A stretch of DNA of 64,000 bases from Pseudomonas sp. GD03919 (GCF_029814935.1 NZ_CP104582.1:3286001-3350000); one strand, 5' to 3'; counted from the stretch's first letter, positions 18,752 to 29,265 are shown. Notes: generated from the sequence alone by a model not told the origin. Numbers and translations: made by a program.

Positions 18752-18922
18752 TTTGAGAAGCCATCTTCTTTGCTGTTAAATAGGCCGGCCTGCCATATCA
18801 CCTTCCTGTGGCATGGCCAACCTTGCATACCGGCGCGCGCCATGGCCGTTCAGCTGGCCACTAGCGAAGCGCGCTCCCTCCGCAACACCTTGAGTCATCA
18901 TCAATTAGTGAGTTCATCGAAG

Positions 18923-19546
18923 ATGTTGAAGATTGCCCATCTCGTTACAGGGTTTGCTGCCCTGCTGCTTTGCGCCGTACCCGGTTTTTCCACTTCATTG
19001 CTGACCACCCCTGATGCCGTCTACCTGGCACTGACTGGCCTGCTCAACCTGCTGGCCGCCTCGCAACAACAGAGCGCTCCGGCTGCACGGCAGCAACTGC
19101 TCGGCCTGTCTTCTGCACTGCTGATACTGGCCACGGTGATACAAAGTCTGATCCTGCTTGCCCCACTGCCCAACATTGGCGGTCAACCAGCCATCTGGCT
19201 GCCACTGCTGACCCTGCTCGTCGCCGTGGCGCTGAACCTTGCCGCACACCTGAAGCCCGCCCCTCGCAGCCCAGAACAACGCGCACCCTCGCAGCCTACC
19301 AGCGTCAGCAGCAGCTTCGGCGATGACGATCGCGAGACTGGCACGGTCAAGTGGTTCAATACATCCAAGGGCTTTGGCTTCATTTCCCGCGACTCGGGCG
19401 AGGATATCTTCGTGCACTTTCGCGCCATTCGCGGCGAAGGCCACCGCGTACTGGTCGAAGGCCAACGTGTGGAGTTCTCGGTCATGCAGCGTGACAAGGG
19501 CCTGCAGGCCGAAGACGTGATCGCAGCGCCCCCTGCGCGGCGCTGA
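18923..19546 (+). CDS. Membrane protein with C-terminal cold-shock domain
   Basis: A 207-residue fusion. Residues 1-110 hold about three or four hydrophobic helices, then a Pro/Ser linker, then a complete cold-shock domain (about 137-200) with RNP1 KGFGFI and RNP2 DIFVHF. Cold-shock domains bind single-stranded nucleic acid, so this puts an RNA/DNA-binding module at the membrane. The ATG at 18923 starts directly at the first hydrophobic segment but lacks a good ribosome site; in-frame alternatives are at 18842 and 18770. A related protein is known in this neighbourhood in P. aeruginosa (from memory). A terminator follows. Confidence 0.82.
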   Translation: MLKIAHLVTGFAALLLCAVPGFSTSLLTTPDAVYLALTGLLNLLAASQQQSAPAARQQLLGLSSALLILATVIQSLILLAPLPNIGGQPAIWLPLLTLLVAVALNLAAHLKPAPRSPEQRAPSQPTSVSSSFGDDDRETGTVKWFNTSKGFGFISRDSGEDIFVHFRAIRGEGHRVLVEGQRVEFSVMQRDKGLQAEDVIAAPPARR

Positions 19547-19560
19547 GCAGCACCCAAAGC

Positions 19561-19585
19561 AAAGCCCGGGAAACCGGGCTTTTTC
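19561..19585 (+). terminator. Rho-independent terminator after the cold-shock fusion gene
   Basis: AAAGCCCGGG-AAA-CCGGGCTTTTT: a strong hairpin with a T-run on the plus strand, between convergent genes. Confidence 0.88.
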
Positions 19586-19588
19586 ACA

Positions 19589-19795
19589 TCAATAGTGCGG
19601 AGGCGGCGCTTGGTCTTCGGCAATCCCCGCCTGCCCACTCAATTCCTCCTGGCGACGCGCCAGAACCTTTAGCTGCAACTGCATGCGCTCGATACGCTTG
19701 CCCTGCTCGACCAGCTCATCACTCAATGCCTGAATGGTGTCATCCTGAAAAGCCAGGCGGCTTTCCAGCTCCATGATCCGCGACTCAAGGCTCAT
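19589..19795 (-). CDS. slyX: SlyX family protein
   Basis: A 68-residue protein with a heptad-rich coiled coil ([29 protein letters not shown]) and the family's C-terminal PPPHY. The function is unknown in all species. The ATG at 19795 overlaps the stop of the HIT gene (ATGA), so translation is coupled. Confidence 0.9.
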   Translation of the reverse strand: MSLESRIMELESRLAFQDDTIQALSDELVEQGKRIERMQLQLKVLARRQEELSGQAGIAEDQAPPPHY

Positions 19796-20223
19796 GCAGG
19801 CTCTCCGGCAAACTGAAAATCCCTGGTCAGCACCAGCCGCAACCTGGCGATGATCTGCTCGACCTGACTCGCCTCGTAAGGCTGCGCCGGATGCCGCCCC
19901 CAGACCGGCGCGGGCCAGGCAATGTCATCGCGCCGACGCACGATCACATGCATATGCAGCTGACTCACCACATTGCCAAGCGTGGCGACATTCATCTTGT
20001 CGGCGGCAAAAGTATCCTTGAGGGTTTCGGCCAGCAGCGTGGTTTCCTGCCACAGCTGACGCTGATCGGCCGCATCGAGCTGGAACAGCTCGCTCACTTC
20101 CTCACGACGCGGAACGAGGATGAACCAGGGGTAGTGGGCATCGTTCATCAACAGCAGACGACTCAATGCAAAGTCCCCGACCAGCAGGCAATCCTGCTGA
20201 AGACGTGAATCCAGAGCGAACAT
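19792..20223 (-). CDS. HIT-domain nucleotide-binding/hydrolase protein
   Basis: A 143-residue HIT-superfamily protein. The core motif reads SQLHMHVIV, so the first His of HxHxH is Gln and the last two are His. Many HIT hydrolases of the Hint/Fhit type use the central His, so activity is possible but not certain. It is cotranscribed with slyX. The upstream side is a 652-bp gap shared with the divergent porin. Confidence 0.85.
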   Translation of the reverse strand: MFALDSRLQQDCLLVGDFALSRLLLMNDAHYPWFILVPRREEVSELFQLDAADQRQLWQETTLLAETLKDTFAADKMNVATLGNVVSQLHMHVIVRRRDDIAWPAPVWGRHPAQPYEASQVEQIIARLRLVLTRDFQFAGEPA

Positions 20224-20875
20224 GGCGATTCTTCTCCTTTGAACAGATCACTCAAGCGTAGCGCCTGAGCCACGCGATGGCGCGCAGCATACGCGGGCCC
20301 ATCGGACAATTCATCCGCAGCCCCTGCACCAGCGCAAGGCACTCGATACTGAGACGCACCGCAGCCGTGCAACATGATGCTTCTACTCATAATGCATGCC
20401 CCCAGGCGTTACCCCATGCAGGCCCTGGCCAGGCCCAAACAGGCCCCTGACTGCGAACTGCCGACAGCACACCCAGTCGCGACAAACCCGCGCCACCCTT
20501 GAGTCCGCTGACCTGATATAAGGCCCCACACAGCGTAAAAACAAGGTTTTACAGAGCACATCCGGTTTTGAGCACGACTCTTGCTAATGTCCAACACAAT
20601 GCCCGGCAAGCCGTGCAGTCGTTGAATAACAGCGGTACCCGGCACCGCAGAACCGCGAAAGCGTCGGCCAGCCGTAGCACGCGCTGCAGAGCTACACATT
20701 TGCGACATTCACTCAACTCCATGCGACACGGAGCCGCAGAAGTCGCACTGAATAGACTGCAACTATCGCCAACCTTGGCTGCGTGCTATAAGTTAGCGCC
20801 GACACAAAAAGAAAGAGCCGCCCATATAAAAAACAGTGGGCAGCGCAACTCTTCCAAACCAAAGGAGCAATCACG
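20224..20875. other. 652-bp intergenic region between the HIT gene and the porin
   Basis: No convincing gene is seen. Two open frames (20409-20708 minus, 20568-20885 plus) have no ribosome site or recognisable protein. The last 120 bp contain the porin leader, with TATAAG at 20787 and AAAGGAG before the ATG. It is probably a long regulatory region. Confidence 0.6.
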
Positions 20876-22189
20876 ATGCAAGTGATGAAGTGGAGCGTAA
20901 TCGCCCTGGCAGTCGCCGCGGGCACCAGCCAAATGGCCGTGGCTTCTAGCCAGTCCGAGTCGAACGGCTTTATCGAAGACAGCAGCTTCAACATCTTTAA
21001 CCGTGCCCTGTATCACAATCGTGACTACAAAAACGGTGCCGACACTACTACTGATGGCGCCTCTGCTAAGCGCAACGGCTACAGCGAAGAGTTCGGCCTC
21101 GGCATCCGACTGCTGTTCGAGTCCGGCTTCACTGAAGGCACCGTAGGTGTTGGCTTCGATGCACACTCCCTGAGCAGCATCAAGCTGGATACCGGCAAGG
21201 GCCGCGCCGGCATTGGCCAGTTTGATCGCAATGGTCTCGGCCAAGCAGAAGACACCCAGTCAGAGGTTGGTGGCGCAATCAAATTCCGCGTTTCTGATAC
21301 TGTTCTGAAGCACGGCAACATGATCGTAGAAAGCCCGGTTCTTTCGACCGATGACAGCCGTATTCTGCCTGAAGTCGCTACAGGCACGATGATCACCAGC
21401 AACGAAATTGAAGGCCTTGAATTGACCGCAGGTCGCTTCACCGCCATCAGCAGTCAGCGCAGTACTGATCGTGACACCTACGGGCTAACCTCAATTAATC
21501 TGCTTGGCGCCAACTACAGCTTCACTGACAATTTCAGTGGCGCCATACACGCATCTGACGTTGAAGACCACTATAAGAAATACTACGTAAATCTTAACTA
21601 CAACTTGCCTCTGGCAGAAGAGCAAGCCCTGAACTTTGACTTCAATGCTTACCGCACTTCCGACACCGGCAAGAAGCTTAGCGGTGAAGTTGACAACACC
21701 ATCTGGAGCCTGGCTACCGCCTATTCATTTGGTGCTCACACTGTAACCATCGCTCATCAACGTTCTACTGGTAACACTGGCTACGTCTATGGCTTTAATG
21801 GTGGTGTCGATGCATCCGGTACCATTTGGCTGGCCAACTCTGTCCAGTACTCCGACTTCGATCGTGAAGACGAGAACTCCTGGCAGGCTCGTTACGACAT
21901 CGATATGGCCACTTTTGGCGTACCCGGTCTGAGCTTCATGACCCGCTACATCACCGGTACCAACATCACCGTTCGTGACAGCAAAACCGGTGTAATCACC
22001 GCCAAAAATGCCAAAGAGCATGAGTTCAACGTTGAAGCGAAGTACGTTGTTCAAGAAGGTGCCGCGAAGGATCTGTCCTTCCGCGTTCGTAGCGCTATCT
22101 ATCGCGCAGACAGCGATCAGAATGGCAGCTACGGCTCTGACAACAACGATGTTCGTCTGATCATCGAGTACCCGCTGAGCGTTCTGTAA
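20876..22189 (+). CDS. OprD-family outer-membrane porin
   Basis: A 437-residue protein with a signal peptide (cleavage near AVA-SSQ) and OprD hallmarks: the N-terminal GFIEDSSFNIFNRALYHNRDYKNG, YSEEFGLGIRLLFESGFTEGTVGVG, and a C-terminal aromatic-poor but OprD-like EYPLSVL. It forms an 18-strand substrate-specific channel for small carboxylates or amino acids; the substrate is not readable. AAAGGAG lies 8 bp before the ATG. A strong terminator follows. Its place upstream of proS matches OprD in P. aeruginosa, but orthology to oprD itself is not certain. Confidence 0.9.
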   Translation: MQVMKWSVIALAVAAGTSQMAVASSQSESNGFIEDSSFNIFNRALYHNRDYKNGADTTTDGASAKRNGYSEEFGLGIRLLFESGFTEGTVGVGFDAHSLSSIKLDTGKGRAGIGQFDRNGLGQAEDTQSEVGGAIKFRVSDTVLKHGNMIVESPVLSTDDSRILPEVATGTMITSNEIEGLELTAGRFTAISSQRSTDRDTYGLTSINLLGANYSFTDNFSGAIHASDVEDHYKKYYVNLNYNLPLAEEQALNFDFNAYRTSDTGKKLSGEVDNTIWSLATAYSFGAHTVTIAHQRSTGNTGYVYGFNGGVDASGTIWLANSVQYSDFDREDENSWQARYDIDMATFGVPGLSFMTRYITGTNITVRDSKTGVITAKNAKEHEFNVEAKYVVQEGAAKDLSFRVRSAIYRADSDQNGSYGSDNNDVRLIIEYPLSVL

Positions 22190-22210
22190 TCCAGTCCGTT
22201 TAGTCGCTAC

Positions 22211-22244
22211 AAGAAAAAGCCCGACTTAGGTCGGGCTTTTTCTT
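22211..22244. terminator. Bidirectional terminator between porin and thioesterase
   Basis: AAGAAAAAGCCCGAC-TTAG-GTCGGGCTTTTTCTT has a T-run on either strand and serves both convergent genes. Confidence 0.92.
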
Positions 22245-22281
22245 GCCTGCTGTTTATAGGCATTAGCCCACACCCTTAGAC

Positions 22282-22698
22282 TCACAACGGTAAGGCATAG
22301 GTCCCTGTTACATGGGCCACCAGTTCTTCCTCGTTGCCCGCAGAGTACAAAGACACCTCGCACACGGCCTGACGGCGACTCAAGCGCAGAATACGCGCTT
22401 CGGCCAGCAGATCCACCGGCCTGGGTTTAACCAGAAAGTTAATGTTCAAATTCGAGGTAACGGCCATCTCCACCCGCCCCAACCGGCCCAGCACCACGGC
22501 ATACATGGCCGCGTCGGCCAAAGCCATGATGGTTGGCCCGGACAGGGTGCCACCGGGGCGAATCAGCTTGTTATGAAAAGGCACCCGCGCCAGCACGCCC
22601 TCGCTATCCAGGCGATCAATACACAGGTTGATATCCTCGGCCATGGGCAGCCCCGCCCGGATCAGCCCCTGCACCTGCTCTGCACTTAAACCTGCCAT
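22282..22698 (-). CDS. PaaI-type hotdog thioesterase family protein
   Basis: A 138-residue hotdog protein of the DUF4442/PaaI type. The [25 protein letters not shown] segment carries the helix and acidic residue typical of the active site, and [12 protein letters not shown] follows. It probably hydrolyses an acyl-CoA. AGGAG lies 6 bp before the ATG. It is divergent from proS with about 100 bp between them. Confidence 0.85.
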   Translation of the reverse strand: MAGLSAEQVQGLIRAGLPMAEDINLCIDRLDSEGVLARVPFHNKLIRPGGTLSGPTIMALADAAMYAVVLGRLGRVEMAVTSNLNINFLVKPRPVDLLAEARILRLSRRQAVCEVSLYSAGNEEELVAHVTGTYALPL

Positions 22699-22797
22699 CC
22701 CACTCTCCTGCGTTTTACCGCATCCTGTACGCCGCTATATAGGCACCGTACAATGCCGGCCATTGAAATCCTCTTGCAACAGACAGAACAGCCAATT

Positions 22798-24513
22798 ATG
22801 CGTACCAGTCAGTTCCTGCTCTCGACCCTGAAAGAAACCCCTTCCGATGCCGTGGTGATCAGCCACCAGCTGATGCTGCGTGCCGGCATGATCCGCAAGC
22901 TGGCCTCCGGCCTGTACACCTGGCTGCCGATGGGCCTGCGCGTACTGCGCAAGGTCGAGAACGTGGTGCGCGAGGAGATGAACGCCGCCGGCGCCCTGGA
23001 GGTGCTGATGCCCGCCATTCAGCCGGCCGAGCTGTGGCAGGAGTCCGGGCGCTGGGTGCAGTACGGCCCCGAGTTGCTGCGGGTCAAGGATCGCCATGAT
23101 CGTGAATTCTGCGTTGGCCCGACCCACGAAGAAGTGATCACCGATCTGGCCCGCAACGAGCTGAACAGCTACAAGCAGTTGCCGATCAACCTGTATCAGA
23201 TCCAGACCAAGTTCCGTGACGAGATCCGTCCGCGCTTCGGCCTGATGCGCGGCCGTGAGTTCATCATGAAGGACGCCTATTCCTTCCATGCCGACCAGGC
23301 GTCGCTGCAGGAAACCTATGACCGCATGCATCAGGCGTACTGCAACGTGTTCAGCCGCCTGGGCCTGAACTTCCGTCCGGTGCAGGCCGATACCGGCTCC
23401 ATCGGCGGCACCGGCTCGCACGAATTCCATGTGCTGGCCGACTCGGGTGAAGACGATATCGCTTTCAGCAATGTCTCCGACTACGCCGCCAACATCGAGA
23501 AGGCCGAAGCCATTCCACGCGAGAAAACGCGCGGTGCTGCGACCGAAGCGATGCGCCTGGTCGATACCCCCGATACCAAGACCATCGACGCGCTGGTGCA
23601 AGGTTTTGGCCTGGCCATCGAGAAGACCATCAAGACCCTGGTGGTGCACGCCGCCGAGGAAGGCAAGCTGATCGCCCTGATCGTGCGTGGCGACCACGAA
23701 CTCAACGAGATCAAGGCCGCCAACCTGGAGCAGGTGGCCAGCCCGCTACAGATGGCCAGCGAAGCCGAGATTCGCGCAGCCATCGGCGCCGGCCCCGGCT
23801 CGCTGGGCCCGGTCAACCTGCCGATCCCCTGCATCATCGACCGCAGCGTAGCGCTGATGAGCGATTTCGCCGCCGGTGCCAACATCGAAGACAAGCACTA
23901 CTTCGGCGTCAACTGGGAACGCGACCTGCCGCTGCCGGAGGTTGCCGACCTGCGCAACGTCGTTGCCGGCGACCCCAGCCCGGATGGCCAGGGCACCCTG
24001 GAAATCAAGCGCGGCATCGAAGTCGGCCACATCTTCCAGCTCGGCACCAAGTACAGCGAGGCGATGAACTGCCAGGTGCTCGGCGAGAACGGCAAGCCGG
24101 TCACCCTGACCATGGGCTGCTACGGCATTGGCGTATCGCGCGTGGTGGCGGCCGCCATCGAGCAGAACTTCGACGAGCGCGGCATTCGCTGGAACGATGC
24201 CCTGGCGCCGTTCCACATCGCCCTGGTGCCGCTGCGCTACGAAACCGAGCAGGTGCGCGAAGCCACCGACAAGCTGTATGCCGAGCTGACTGCCGCCGGC
24301 TATGAAGTGCTGCTGGATGACCGCGACAAGAAAACCAGCCCCGGCATCAAGTTCGCCGATATGGAGCTAATCGGCATTCCGCACCGCGTCGTGGTCAGCG
24401 ACCGTGGCCTGGCCGAGGGCAACCTCGAGTACAAGAGCCGCGCCGAAACCGACCCGCAAGCCGTGCCGCTGGCCGAGATCCTGCCTTTCCTGCAAGCCCG
24501 TATCCGCCGCTGA
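22798..24513 (+). CDS. proS: Prolyl-tRNA synthetase
   Basis: A 571-residue bacterial-type class II synthetase with motif 1 around [12 protein letters not shown], motif 2 [17 protein letters not shown] and motif 3 [12 protein letters not shown]. An inserted editing (YbaK-like) domain spans about 225-385 and removes Ala from tRNA-Pro. An in-frame ATG at 22753 exists, but [19 protein letters not shown] at 22798 is the standard start. The lipoprotein gene begins 20 bp downstream. Confidence 0.97.
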   Translation: MRTSQFLLSTLKETPSDAVVISHQLMLRAGMIRKLASGLYTWLPMGLRVLRKVENVVREEMNAAGALEVLMPAIQPAELWQESGRWVQYGPELLRVKDRHDREFCVGPTHEEVITDLARNELNSYKQLPINLYQIQTKFRDEIRPRFGLMRGREFIMKDAYSFHADQASLQETYDRMHQAYCNVFSRLGLNFRPVQADTGSIGGTGSHEFHVLADSGEDDIAFSNVSDYAANIEKAEAIPREKTRGAATEAMRLVDTPDTKTIDALVQGFGLAIEKTIKTLVVHAAEEGKLIALIVRGDHELNEIKAANLEQVASPLQMASEAEIRAAIGAGPGSLGPVNLPIPCIIDRSVALMSDFAAGANIEDKHYFGVNWERDLPLPEVADLRNVVAGDPSPDGQGTLEIKRGIEVGHIFQLGTKYSEAMNCQVLGENGKPVTLTMGCYGIGVSRVVAAAIEQNFDERGIRWNDALAPFHIALVPLRYETEQVREATDKLYAELTAAGYEVLLDDRDKKTSPGIKFADMELIGIPHRVVVSDRGLAEGNLEYKSRAETDPQAVPLAEILPFLQARIRR

Positions 24514-24533
24514 TCACGCCCTACCGAGACATC

Positions 24534-25493
24534 ATGCACACGAGCAACAACCTTCGCCTCATCGGTGCCGCCCTGTGCGGCGCCCTCTTCCTCAGCGGTT
24601 GCGCCAATCAGTTGCCGCAACGCAGCGAGCATGAGGAGCGTATCGAACGCAAACTGCTGGATCACCAGTTGCAGATTGATGCCGGCGAACCCAGAGTGCT
24701 TGAGCTGCCGCAGCGCCGCGTGCGTGTGCATGACCAGAAGAGCTACGAGGTCACGGCCTTCGAGGTGACCCGTCGCTACGACCGTTACACCCCCTACCAA
24801 CCCTGGCGCGAACTCTACGAAGTGCCAATGGGCGCAGTAGCCGTGGTAGCCGGTGTGGGCGCCAACATCCTCAATGTCGTATTGCTCGGCAGCCTGCCGG
24901 AAACCGCGACCCGCGACTGGATCAGTTACGGCATGGCCGGGCTCAACCCGTTCATGAACGCCGAGTCCAATGGGCGCGCTGAGCAGAACCTGGCGAGCGT
25001 CAACGAGGTGCAGCGCGACAGGCGCATGGAATACACCAACCTGCCCTGGAGCGAGCGCCCGGTGCAGGTCAAGGCGGGTGACCAGCAGTTCGAGCTACTC
25101 ACCGACAACAGCGGCGTGCTGCGCCTCAACCTGCTGGACAGCCCCTTCACCGAACAGGACATCGGCCGTCTGAACATGCTGCAACTGAGCGTTGAAGACC
25201 AGCTTGGCGATGACATCGCACGCGCAGAAGCAACGCTCATGGTCAGTCATACCCTGCGCGGCAAACTGCGTGAAGCGCATGACCTGATCTTCGATGATCT
25301 CGAAGGTGACGACGTCGAACAGTGGGTGCATCGAGTCAAACGGCTGTCCGACCTGGGCCTTGAAGAAGAGGCCAGTGAACTGGAGCAGAGCCTGATCGAG
25401 CTGACACGCAATGACCCCGAACTGCAGGAAGCGTTCCTCAAGGCCTTGCTTCAGGACGCCGGGCGCCTGGCGGCGGATCCGGCAGCCAACTGA
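24534..25493 (+). CDS. Predicted lipoprotein, unknown function
   Basis: A 319-residue protein with a lipoprotein signal (lipobox LFLSGC at about 19-24). A hydrophobic stretch (about 100-120, PMGAVAVVAGVGANILNVVLL) may insert in a membrane, and the C-terminal 100 residues are acidic and helical. I do not recognise the family. It is probably transcribed with proS given 20-bp spacing, which suggests no functional link beyond position. Confidence 0.8.
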   Translation: MHTSNNLRLIGAALCGALFLSGCANQLPQRSEHEERIERKLLDHQLQIDAGEPRVLELPQRRVRVHDQKSYEVTAFEVTRRYDRYTPYQPWRELYEVPMGAVAVVAGVGANILNVVLLGSLPETATRDWISYGMAGLNPFMNAESNGRAEQNLASVNEVQRDRRMEYTNLPWSERPVQVKAGDQQFELLTDNSGVLRLNLLDSPFTEQDIGRLNMLQLSVEDQLGDDIARAEATLMVSHTLRGKLREAHDLIFDDLEGDDVEQWVHRVKRLSDLGLEEEASELEQSLIELTRNDPELQEAFLKALLQDAGRLAADPAAN

Positions 25494-25523
25494 TGATCAA
25501 CAGGTCGCCTGCCGGCCTTCAGC

Positions 25524-26204
25524 TCACAGTGGCTTGAGCAATAACAATAGGGAAACGGGCTGAACACTTTCAGGGTGAAGCGGCTCCTGCAGCCACTCCA
25601 GGCGCCAGCCGGTTTCGCCCATCAGCGCCAGCCAGGATTGCAGCGTCCGAAAGAACCAGGGCATGGGCGCCTGGAAACCTTCGCCAAAACCGGCAAAATC
25701 CTCGACCCTCCAGCCATCCTGATAAGGCTCACCATGGCTGGCACGCCACGGATGCAGGGTCTGAATCAGCAGACTGCCGCCTGGGGCAAGCAGGCCGTGC
25801 AGGCTGCGCAGAACAGGCTGCAGTGGTTCTTCGAGCAGGGCGAAATTGCACACCAGTACCTCGAAACGCCCGAGCTGATCGGCATGCGCGTCCAGCTCGG
25901 CATAGCCACAGACGCGATACTGACTGCGCCCATCGCACGCCGCGCGCGCCGCGTCGATCAGCGGTGCAGAGGCATCGACCCCGACCGCTTCGATGCCATG
26001 CTCAGCCAGACCACGGCACAACCAGCCCTCACCACAGCCGATATCCAGCACACGCCTGGGTTGTAATGCCAGCACGGCCTGAATGATGGCGGCATCGGTA
26101 ACCAGCCGCCGGCTCTCGATGCGTTGCTCACGCACCGCAGCCGCCCAGGCATCGGCATTGGCCTGCCAGCTTTGCTGAAGTTGTTCCCGGTGATCGCGTT
26201 GCAT
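25524..26204 (-). CDS. Class I SAM-dependent methyltransferase
   Basis: A 226-residue methyltransferase. Motif I VLDIGCGEGWL lies near 53-63, and the acidic motif II loop VGVDAS follows. The later VLVCNFALLEEPLQPVL and PGGSLLIQTLHPW fit motifs IV and VI. The substrate is unknown. An ATG at 26219 is in frame, but the one at 26204 has an AGGG site 8 bp upstream. Confidence 0.88.
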   Translation of the reverse strand: MQRDHREQLQQSWQANADAWAAAVREQRIESRRLVTDAAIIQAVLALQPRRVLDIGCGEGWLCRGLAEHGIEAVGVDASAPLIDAARAACDGRSQYRVCGYAELDAHADQLGRFEVLVCNFALLEEPLQPVLRSLHGLLAPGGSLLIQTLHPWRASHGEPYQDGWRVEDFAGFGEGFQAPMPWFFRTLQSWLALMGETGWRLEWLQEPLHPESVQPVSLLLLLKPL

Positions 26205-26414
26205 GGTGCAGCCCTGCATCGATGCGCTCTGGCGAGTCTAGCAGGCCTGCCCGCTGCGGCGTACCACTCGGGCAATCGATAAAACCGCCGGCCAGGCAGC
26301 CCGCCAGCGTCTAAGCTGTCATCAGGACAGAATAAAGGACGCAGCCCTGGCGAGCTGAGGTCAGCAGCCGGCCAGGCGCCTCGCAACAATGCTGACAGGC
26401 CACGCCGGTGATCT

Positions 26415-28271
26415 ATGGGTGCAGCATGGCAAGGCAAACCACGGCAGCATGACCTGGTTGCGAAAACAGGGCGTTACTGGCGCCTGACGTTCTACCTTGT
26501 GCTGGTGGTTCTGGTACTGGCCACTACTGCCCTGCTGGTATTCGAATCACGCAGCGCCCATCTGCAGTCACGCGAGCTGAGCCGTTATGCCGCAAGCCTT
26601 ACCTACCAGGTCGAGCCTGGCCCCAGCGAACGGATCCTGTACCCAAGCGACGGCCCCTTCGACAAACGCCAGGGTTATGCCCATCTGCCGCTGATGCTGG
26701 AACGCCTGCACCAACGCGATTATCAGATCACCGAACAGGCGCGCTTCTCCGACGCCCTGCTGGCCTACAGCCGTCGAGGGCTGTTCCCGCCCTTTACCGA
26801 GAAAAGCCAGAGCGGCCTGAGCATCAGCGACTGCCGGGGTACGCCCTTCTACGAATTTCGTTACCCGCAGCAGGGCTACGCCGACTTCGCCAGTATCGCG
26901 CCGCTGGTGGTCGATAGCCTGCTGTTCATCGAGAACCGACACCTGCTCGACGCGTCGCAACCGCTGGCCAACCCGGCGGTAGACTGGCCACGCTTCGCCA
27001 TGGCCGCACTGTCGCAACTTGGCAAGATGCTCGACGTGCAGGACCAGTCCGCTGGTGGCAGTACCCTCGCCACGCAGTTAGAGAAGTACCGTCACTCTCC
27101 CGATGGCTTGACGCTGTCTGCCGGAGAGAAGCTGCAGCAGATGTTTTCCGCCAGCGTGCGCGCCTATCAGCACGGACCACAGACGCTCGAGGCACGTCAG
27201 CGCATCGTCCGCGATTACCTCAACAGCGTACCGCTGTCGGCAGCCCCCGGCCATGGTGAAGTACACGGCCTGAGCACGGTACATCGTTACCTGCTGCCGC
27301 AGGCCGATGAAGCCACCTTCGCCGCCTTTCTGCGGACGCAACTGCCGCAGGAAAAGCTCACCGACCAACGTATCGCCCGCCTGTACAAGGAGTACGGCCC
27401 TGGTGCCTACAGTCTGCCGGATCAGGGCTATATCGCCCGTGTGCATCCGCTGGAGCTATGGCTACTGGGTTACCTGATCGACAACCCGCAGGCGAGTTTC
27501 AGCGACGCCGTGGCAGCCAGCATCGACGAGCGCCAGGAGGTCTACGGCTGGCTGCTGCGCACCCGGCACAAGAGTGCTCGTGATAGCCGCATCCGTATCA
27601 TGCTGGAGGTAGAAGCCTTCTCCGATATCCACCGGCGCTGGAAGAACCTCGGCTACCCCTTCCAGCATCTGGTGCCATCACTGGCTACCGCCCTGGGCAG
27701 CTCCGGTGACCGGCCGGCAGCACTGGCCGAACTGATGGGCATCATCCAAAACGACGGGATTCGCCAGCCGGTGCTGCGCATCGACGAACTGCATTTCGCC
27801 GCTGGCACGCCTTACGAAACACGGGTCGAGCGCGATATTCATGGCGGCAAGCGGGTGATGCAGTCCGAGGTCGCGGCGGCGCTGCGCAATGCCCTTTCTC
27901 AGGTCGTCGAGGGTGGCACCGCCCGGCGCCTGCAAGGCACCTTTCAACTGCAGGACGGCCAAAGCCTGACGCTTGGCGGCAAAACCGGAACCGGTGACAA
28001 CCGCATCGAAAGCGTAGGCCCGGGAGGACGGGTGATCAGCTCGCGCGCCATGAACCGCACGGCCACCTTCGTGTTCTTCCTCGGCCCGCGGCACTACGGC
28101 ACCCTCACCGCCTTCGTCCCCGGACGCGAGGCCGAGCGCTTTACCTTCACCTCGGCGTTGCCGGTGCAGGTGCTCAAGGGCATGGCGCCGATCCTTGCGC
28201 CCTACCTCGAACCGGGCAGTTCCACCCTGTGTGATACGCCGATGAGCGCAGCGCAGATAAGCCGGCGGTAA
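26415..28271 (+). CDS. GT51 peptidoglycan glycosyltransferase-like protein with degenerate transpeptidase domain
   Basis: A 618-residue membrane protein. One transmembrane helix (about 23-43) is followed by a GT51 domain with ENRHLL at 173-178 (catalytic Glu) and GGSTLATQLEKY at 214-225, as in class A PBPs. The C-terminal half has KTGTG at 523-527 like a penicillin-binding domain, but I find no SxxK nucleophile motif ahead of it. The protein may polymerise glycan without crosslinking, or have a non-catalytic domain. The start at 26415 has a poor ribosome site, and no better in-frame start is seen. Confidence 0.82.
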   Translation: MGAAWQGKPRQHDLVAKTGRYWRLTFYLVLVVLVLATTALLVFESRSAHLQSRELSRYAASLTYQVEPGPSERILYPSDGPFDKRQGYAHLPLMLERLHQRDYQITEQARFSDALLAYSRRGLFPPFTEKSQSGLSISDCRGTPFYEFRYPQQGYADFASIAPLVVDSLLFIENRHLLDASQPLANPAVDWPRFAMAALSQLGKMLDVQDQSAGGSTLATQLEKYRHSPDGLTLSAGEKLQQMFSASVRAYQHGPQTLEARQRIVRDYLNSVPLSAAPGHGEVHGLSTVHRYLLPQADEATFAAFLRTQLPQEKLTDQRIARLYKEYGPGAYSLPDQGYIARVHPLELWLLGYLIDNPQASFSDAVAASIDERQEVYGWLLRTRHKSARDSRIRIMLEVEAFSDIHRRWKNLGYPFQHLVPSLATALGSSGDRPAALAELMGIIQNDGIRQPVLRIDELHFAAGTPYETRVERDIHGGKRVMQSEVAAALRNALSQVVEGGTARRLQGTFQLQDGQSLTLGGKTGTGDNRIESVGPGGRVISSRAMNRTATFVFFLGPRHYGTLTAFVPGREAERFTFTSALPVQVLKGMAPILAPYLEPGSSTLCDTPMSAAQISRR

Positions 28272-28353
28272 TACCTGGTAACCACAGCCACCTGCGTGTG
28301 GTGAAACCGGGCATCGGATGTGCAGTCCATGGCTGCATTATCCATTGCCGTTC

Positions 28354-29250
28354 ATGAGTATGCCGATGCCCTCACCTTGGTTAGCTCTGCTGCGCCGCCG
28401 TCGCCTGAGCCTGATGTTTCTGGGCTGCCTACTGGTATTGCTACCGATCGGCTGCGCCAAGCTGGAGCAGACCGAGCGCGAACTGGTGTTTCGTATCGAG
28501 CCAGGCACCGCGCGCTGGTTCAGCGGCCTGCCCGCTGGCGTCGAGGACGTGCAGCTGCAATCGCCAGCGCTCGCAGCCGATGAAAGCCTGCACGCCTGGT
28601 GGTGGCCCGCGCCGCGCAAGGATGCCCCGGCGCTGCTCTACCTGCATGGTTCGCGCTGGAACCTGACCGGCCAGTTGTTTCGCATCGAGCAGTTGCACGC
28701 CATGGGCTTCTCAGTGCTGGCGGTGGACTACCGGGGCTTCGGCCAGAGCCGTGGCCCGCTACCCTCCGAGCGCAGCGTCTATCAGGATGCACTGATCGCC
28801 TGGGAGCACCTGGCGCGCCTGCAGCCAGATGCGAGCAAGCGGTTCATCTACGGCCACTCCCTCGGCGGCGCAGTGGCCGTCAACCTGGCCCATGAACTGG
28901 CCGATGACAAGCAGTCGCCGCAAGCGGCGGGGCTGATCGTCGAGTCCAGCTTCACCAACCTGGGCGATGTGGCCACCGCAGTGAGCAATACCTCGCTACC
29001 GGTGCGCTGGCTGCTGTCGCAGGAGTTCGACTCACTGAGCAAGATCGGCGCGGTCGGCGTCCCCGTGCTGATCGCCCACGGGCGTGATGACCGCTACGTG
29101 CCCGCCCGTTTCAGCGAGGCGCTGTTCGATGCGGCCCGTGAGCCCAAGCAATTGCTGCTGATCGACGGCGCCAACCACAACAACAGCCTGCGCATGGGCG
29201 CTAACAGCTACCGGCAGGCCTTGCAGACGCTGGGGCTCGAACTCAACTGA
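28354..29250 (+). CDS. Alpha/beta-hydrolase lipoprotein
   Basis: A 298-residue alpha/beta hydrolase of the BAAT/Abhd13-like type. A lipobox (LLPIGC) suggests it is anchored in the envelope. The triad residues are Ser in GHSLGG, Asp in HGRDDRYVP and His in DGANHNN, and the oxyanion HGSRWN region is intact. The substrate is unknown. ATGs at 28318, 28354 and 28360 are all in frame; none has a clear Shine-Dalgarno site, so the start is uncertain. Confidence 0.85.
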   Translation: MSMPMPSPWLALLRRRRLSLMFLGCLLVLLPIGCAKLEQTERELVFRIEPGTARWFSGLPAGVEDVQLQSPALAADESLHAWWWPAPRKDAPALLYLHGSRWNLTGQLFRIEQLHAMGFSVLAVDYRGFGQSRGPLPSERSVYQDALIAWEHLARLQPDASKRFIYGHSLGGAVAVNLAHELADDKQSPQAAGLIVESSFTNLGDVATAVSNTSLPVRWLLSQEFDSLSKIGAVGVPVLIAHGRDDRYVPARFSEALFDAAREPKQLLLIDGANHNNSLRMGANSYRQALQTLGLELN

Positions 29251-29265
29251 TGAAGCTGAACGCCC

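Noticed and set aside
20409..20708. 99-codon minus-strand frame in the porin upstream gap
   Set aside because: No ribosome site, skewed composition and no match; likely random.
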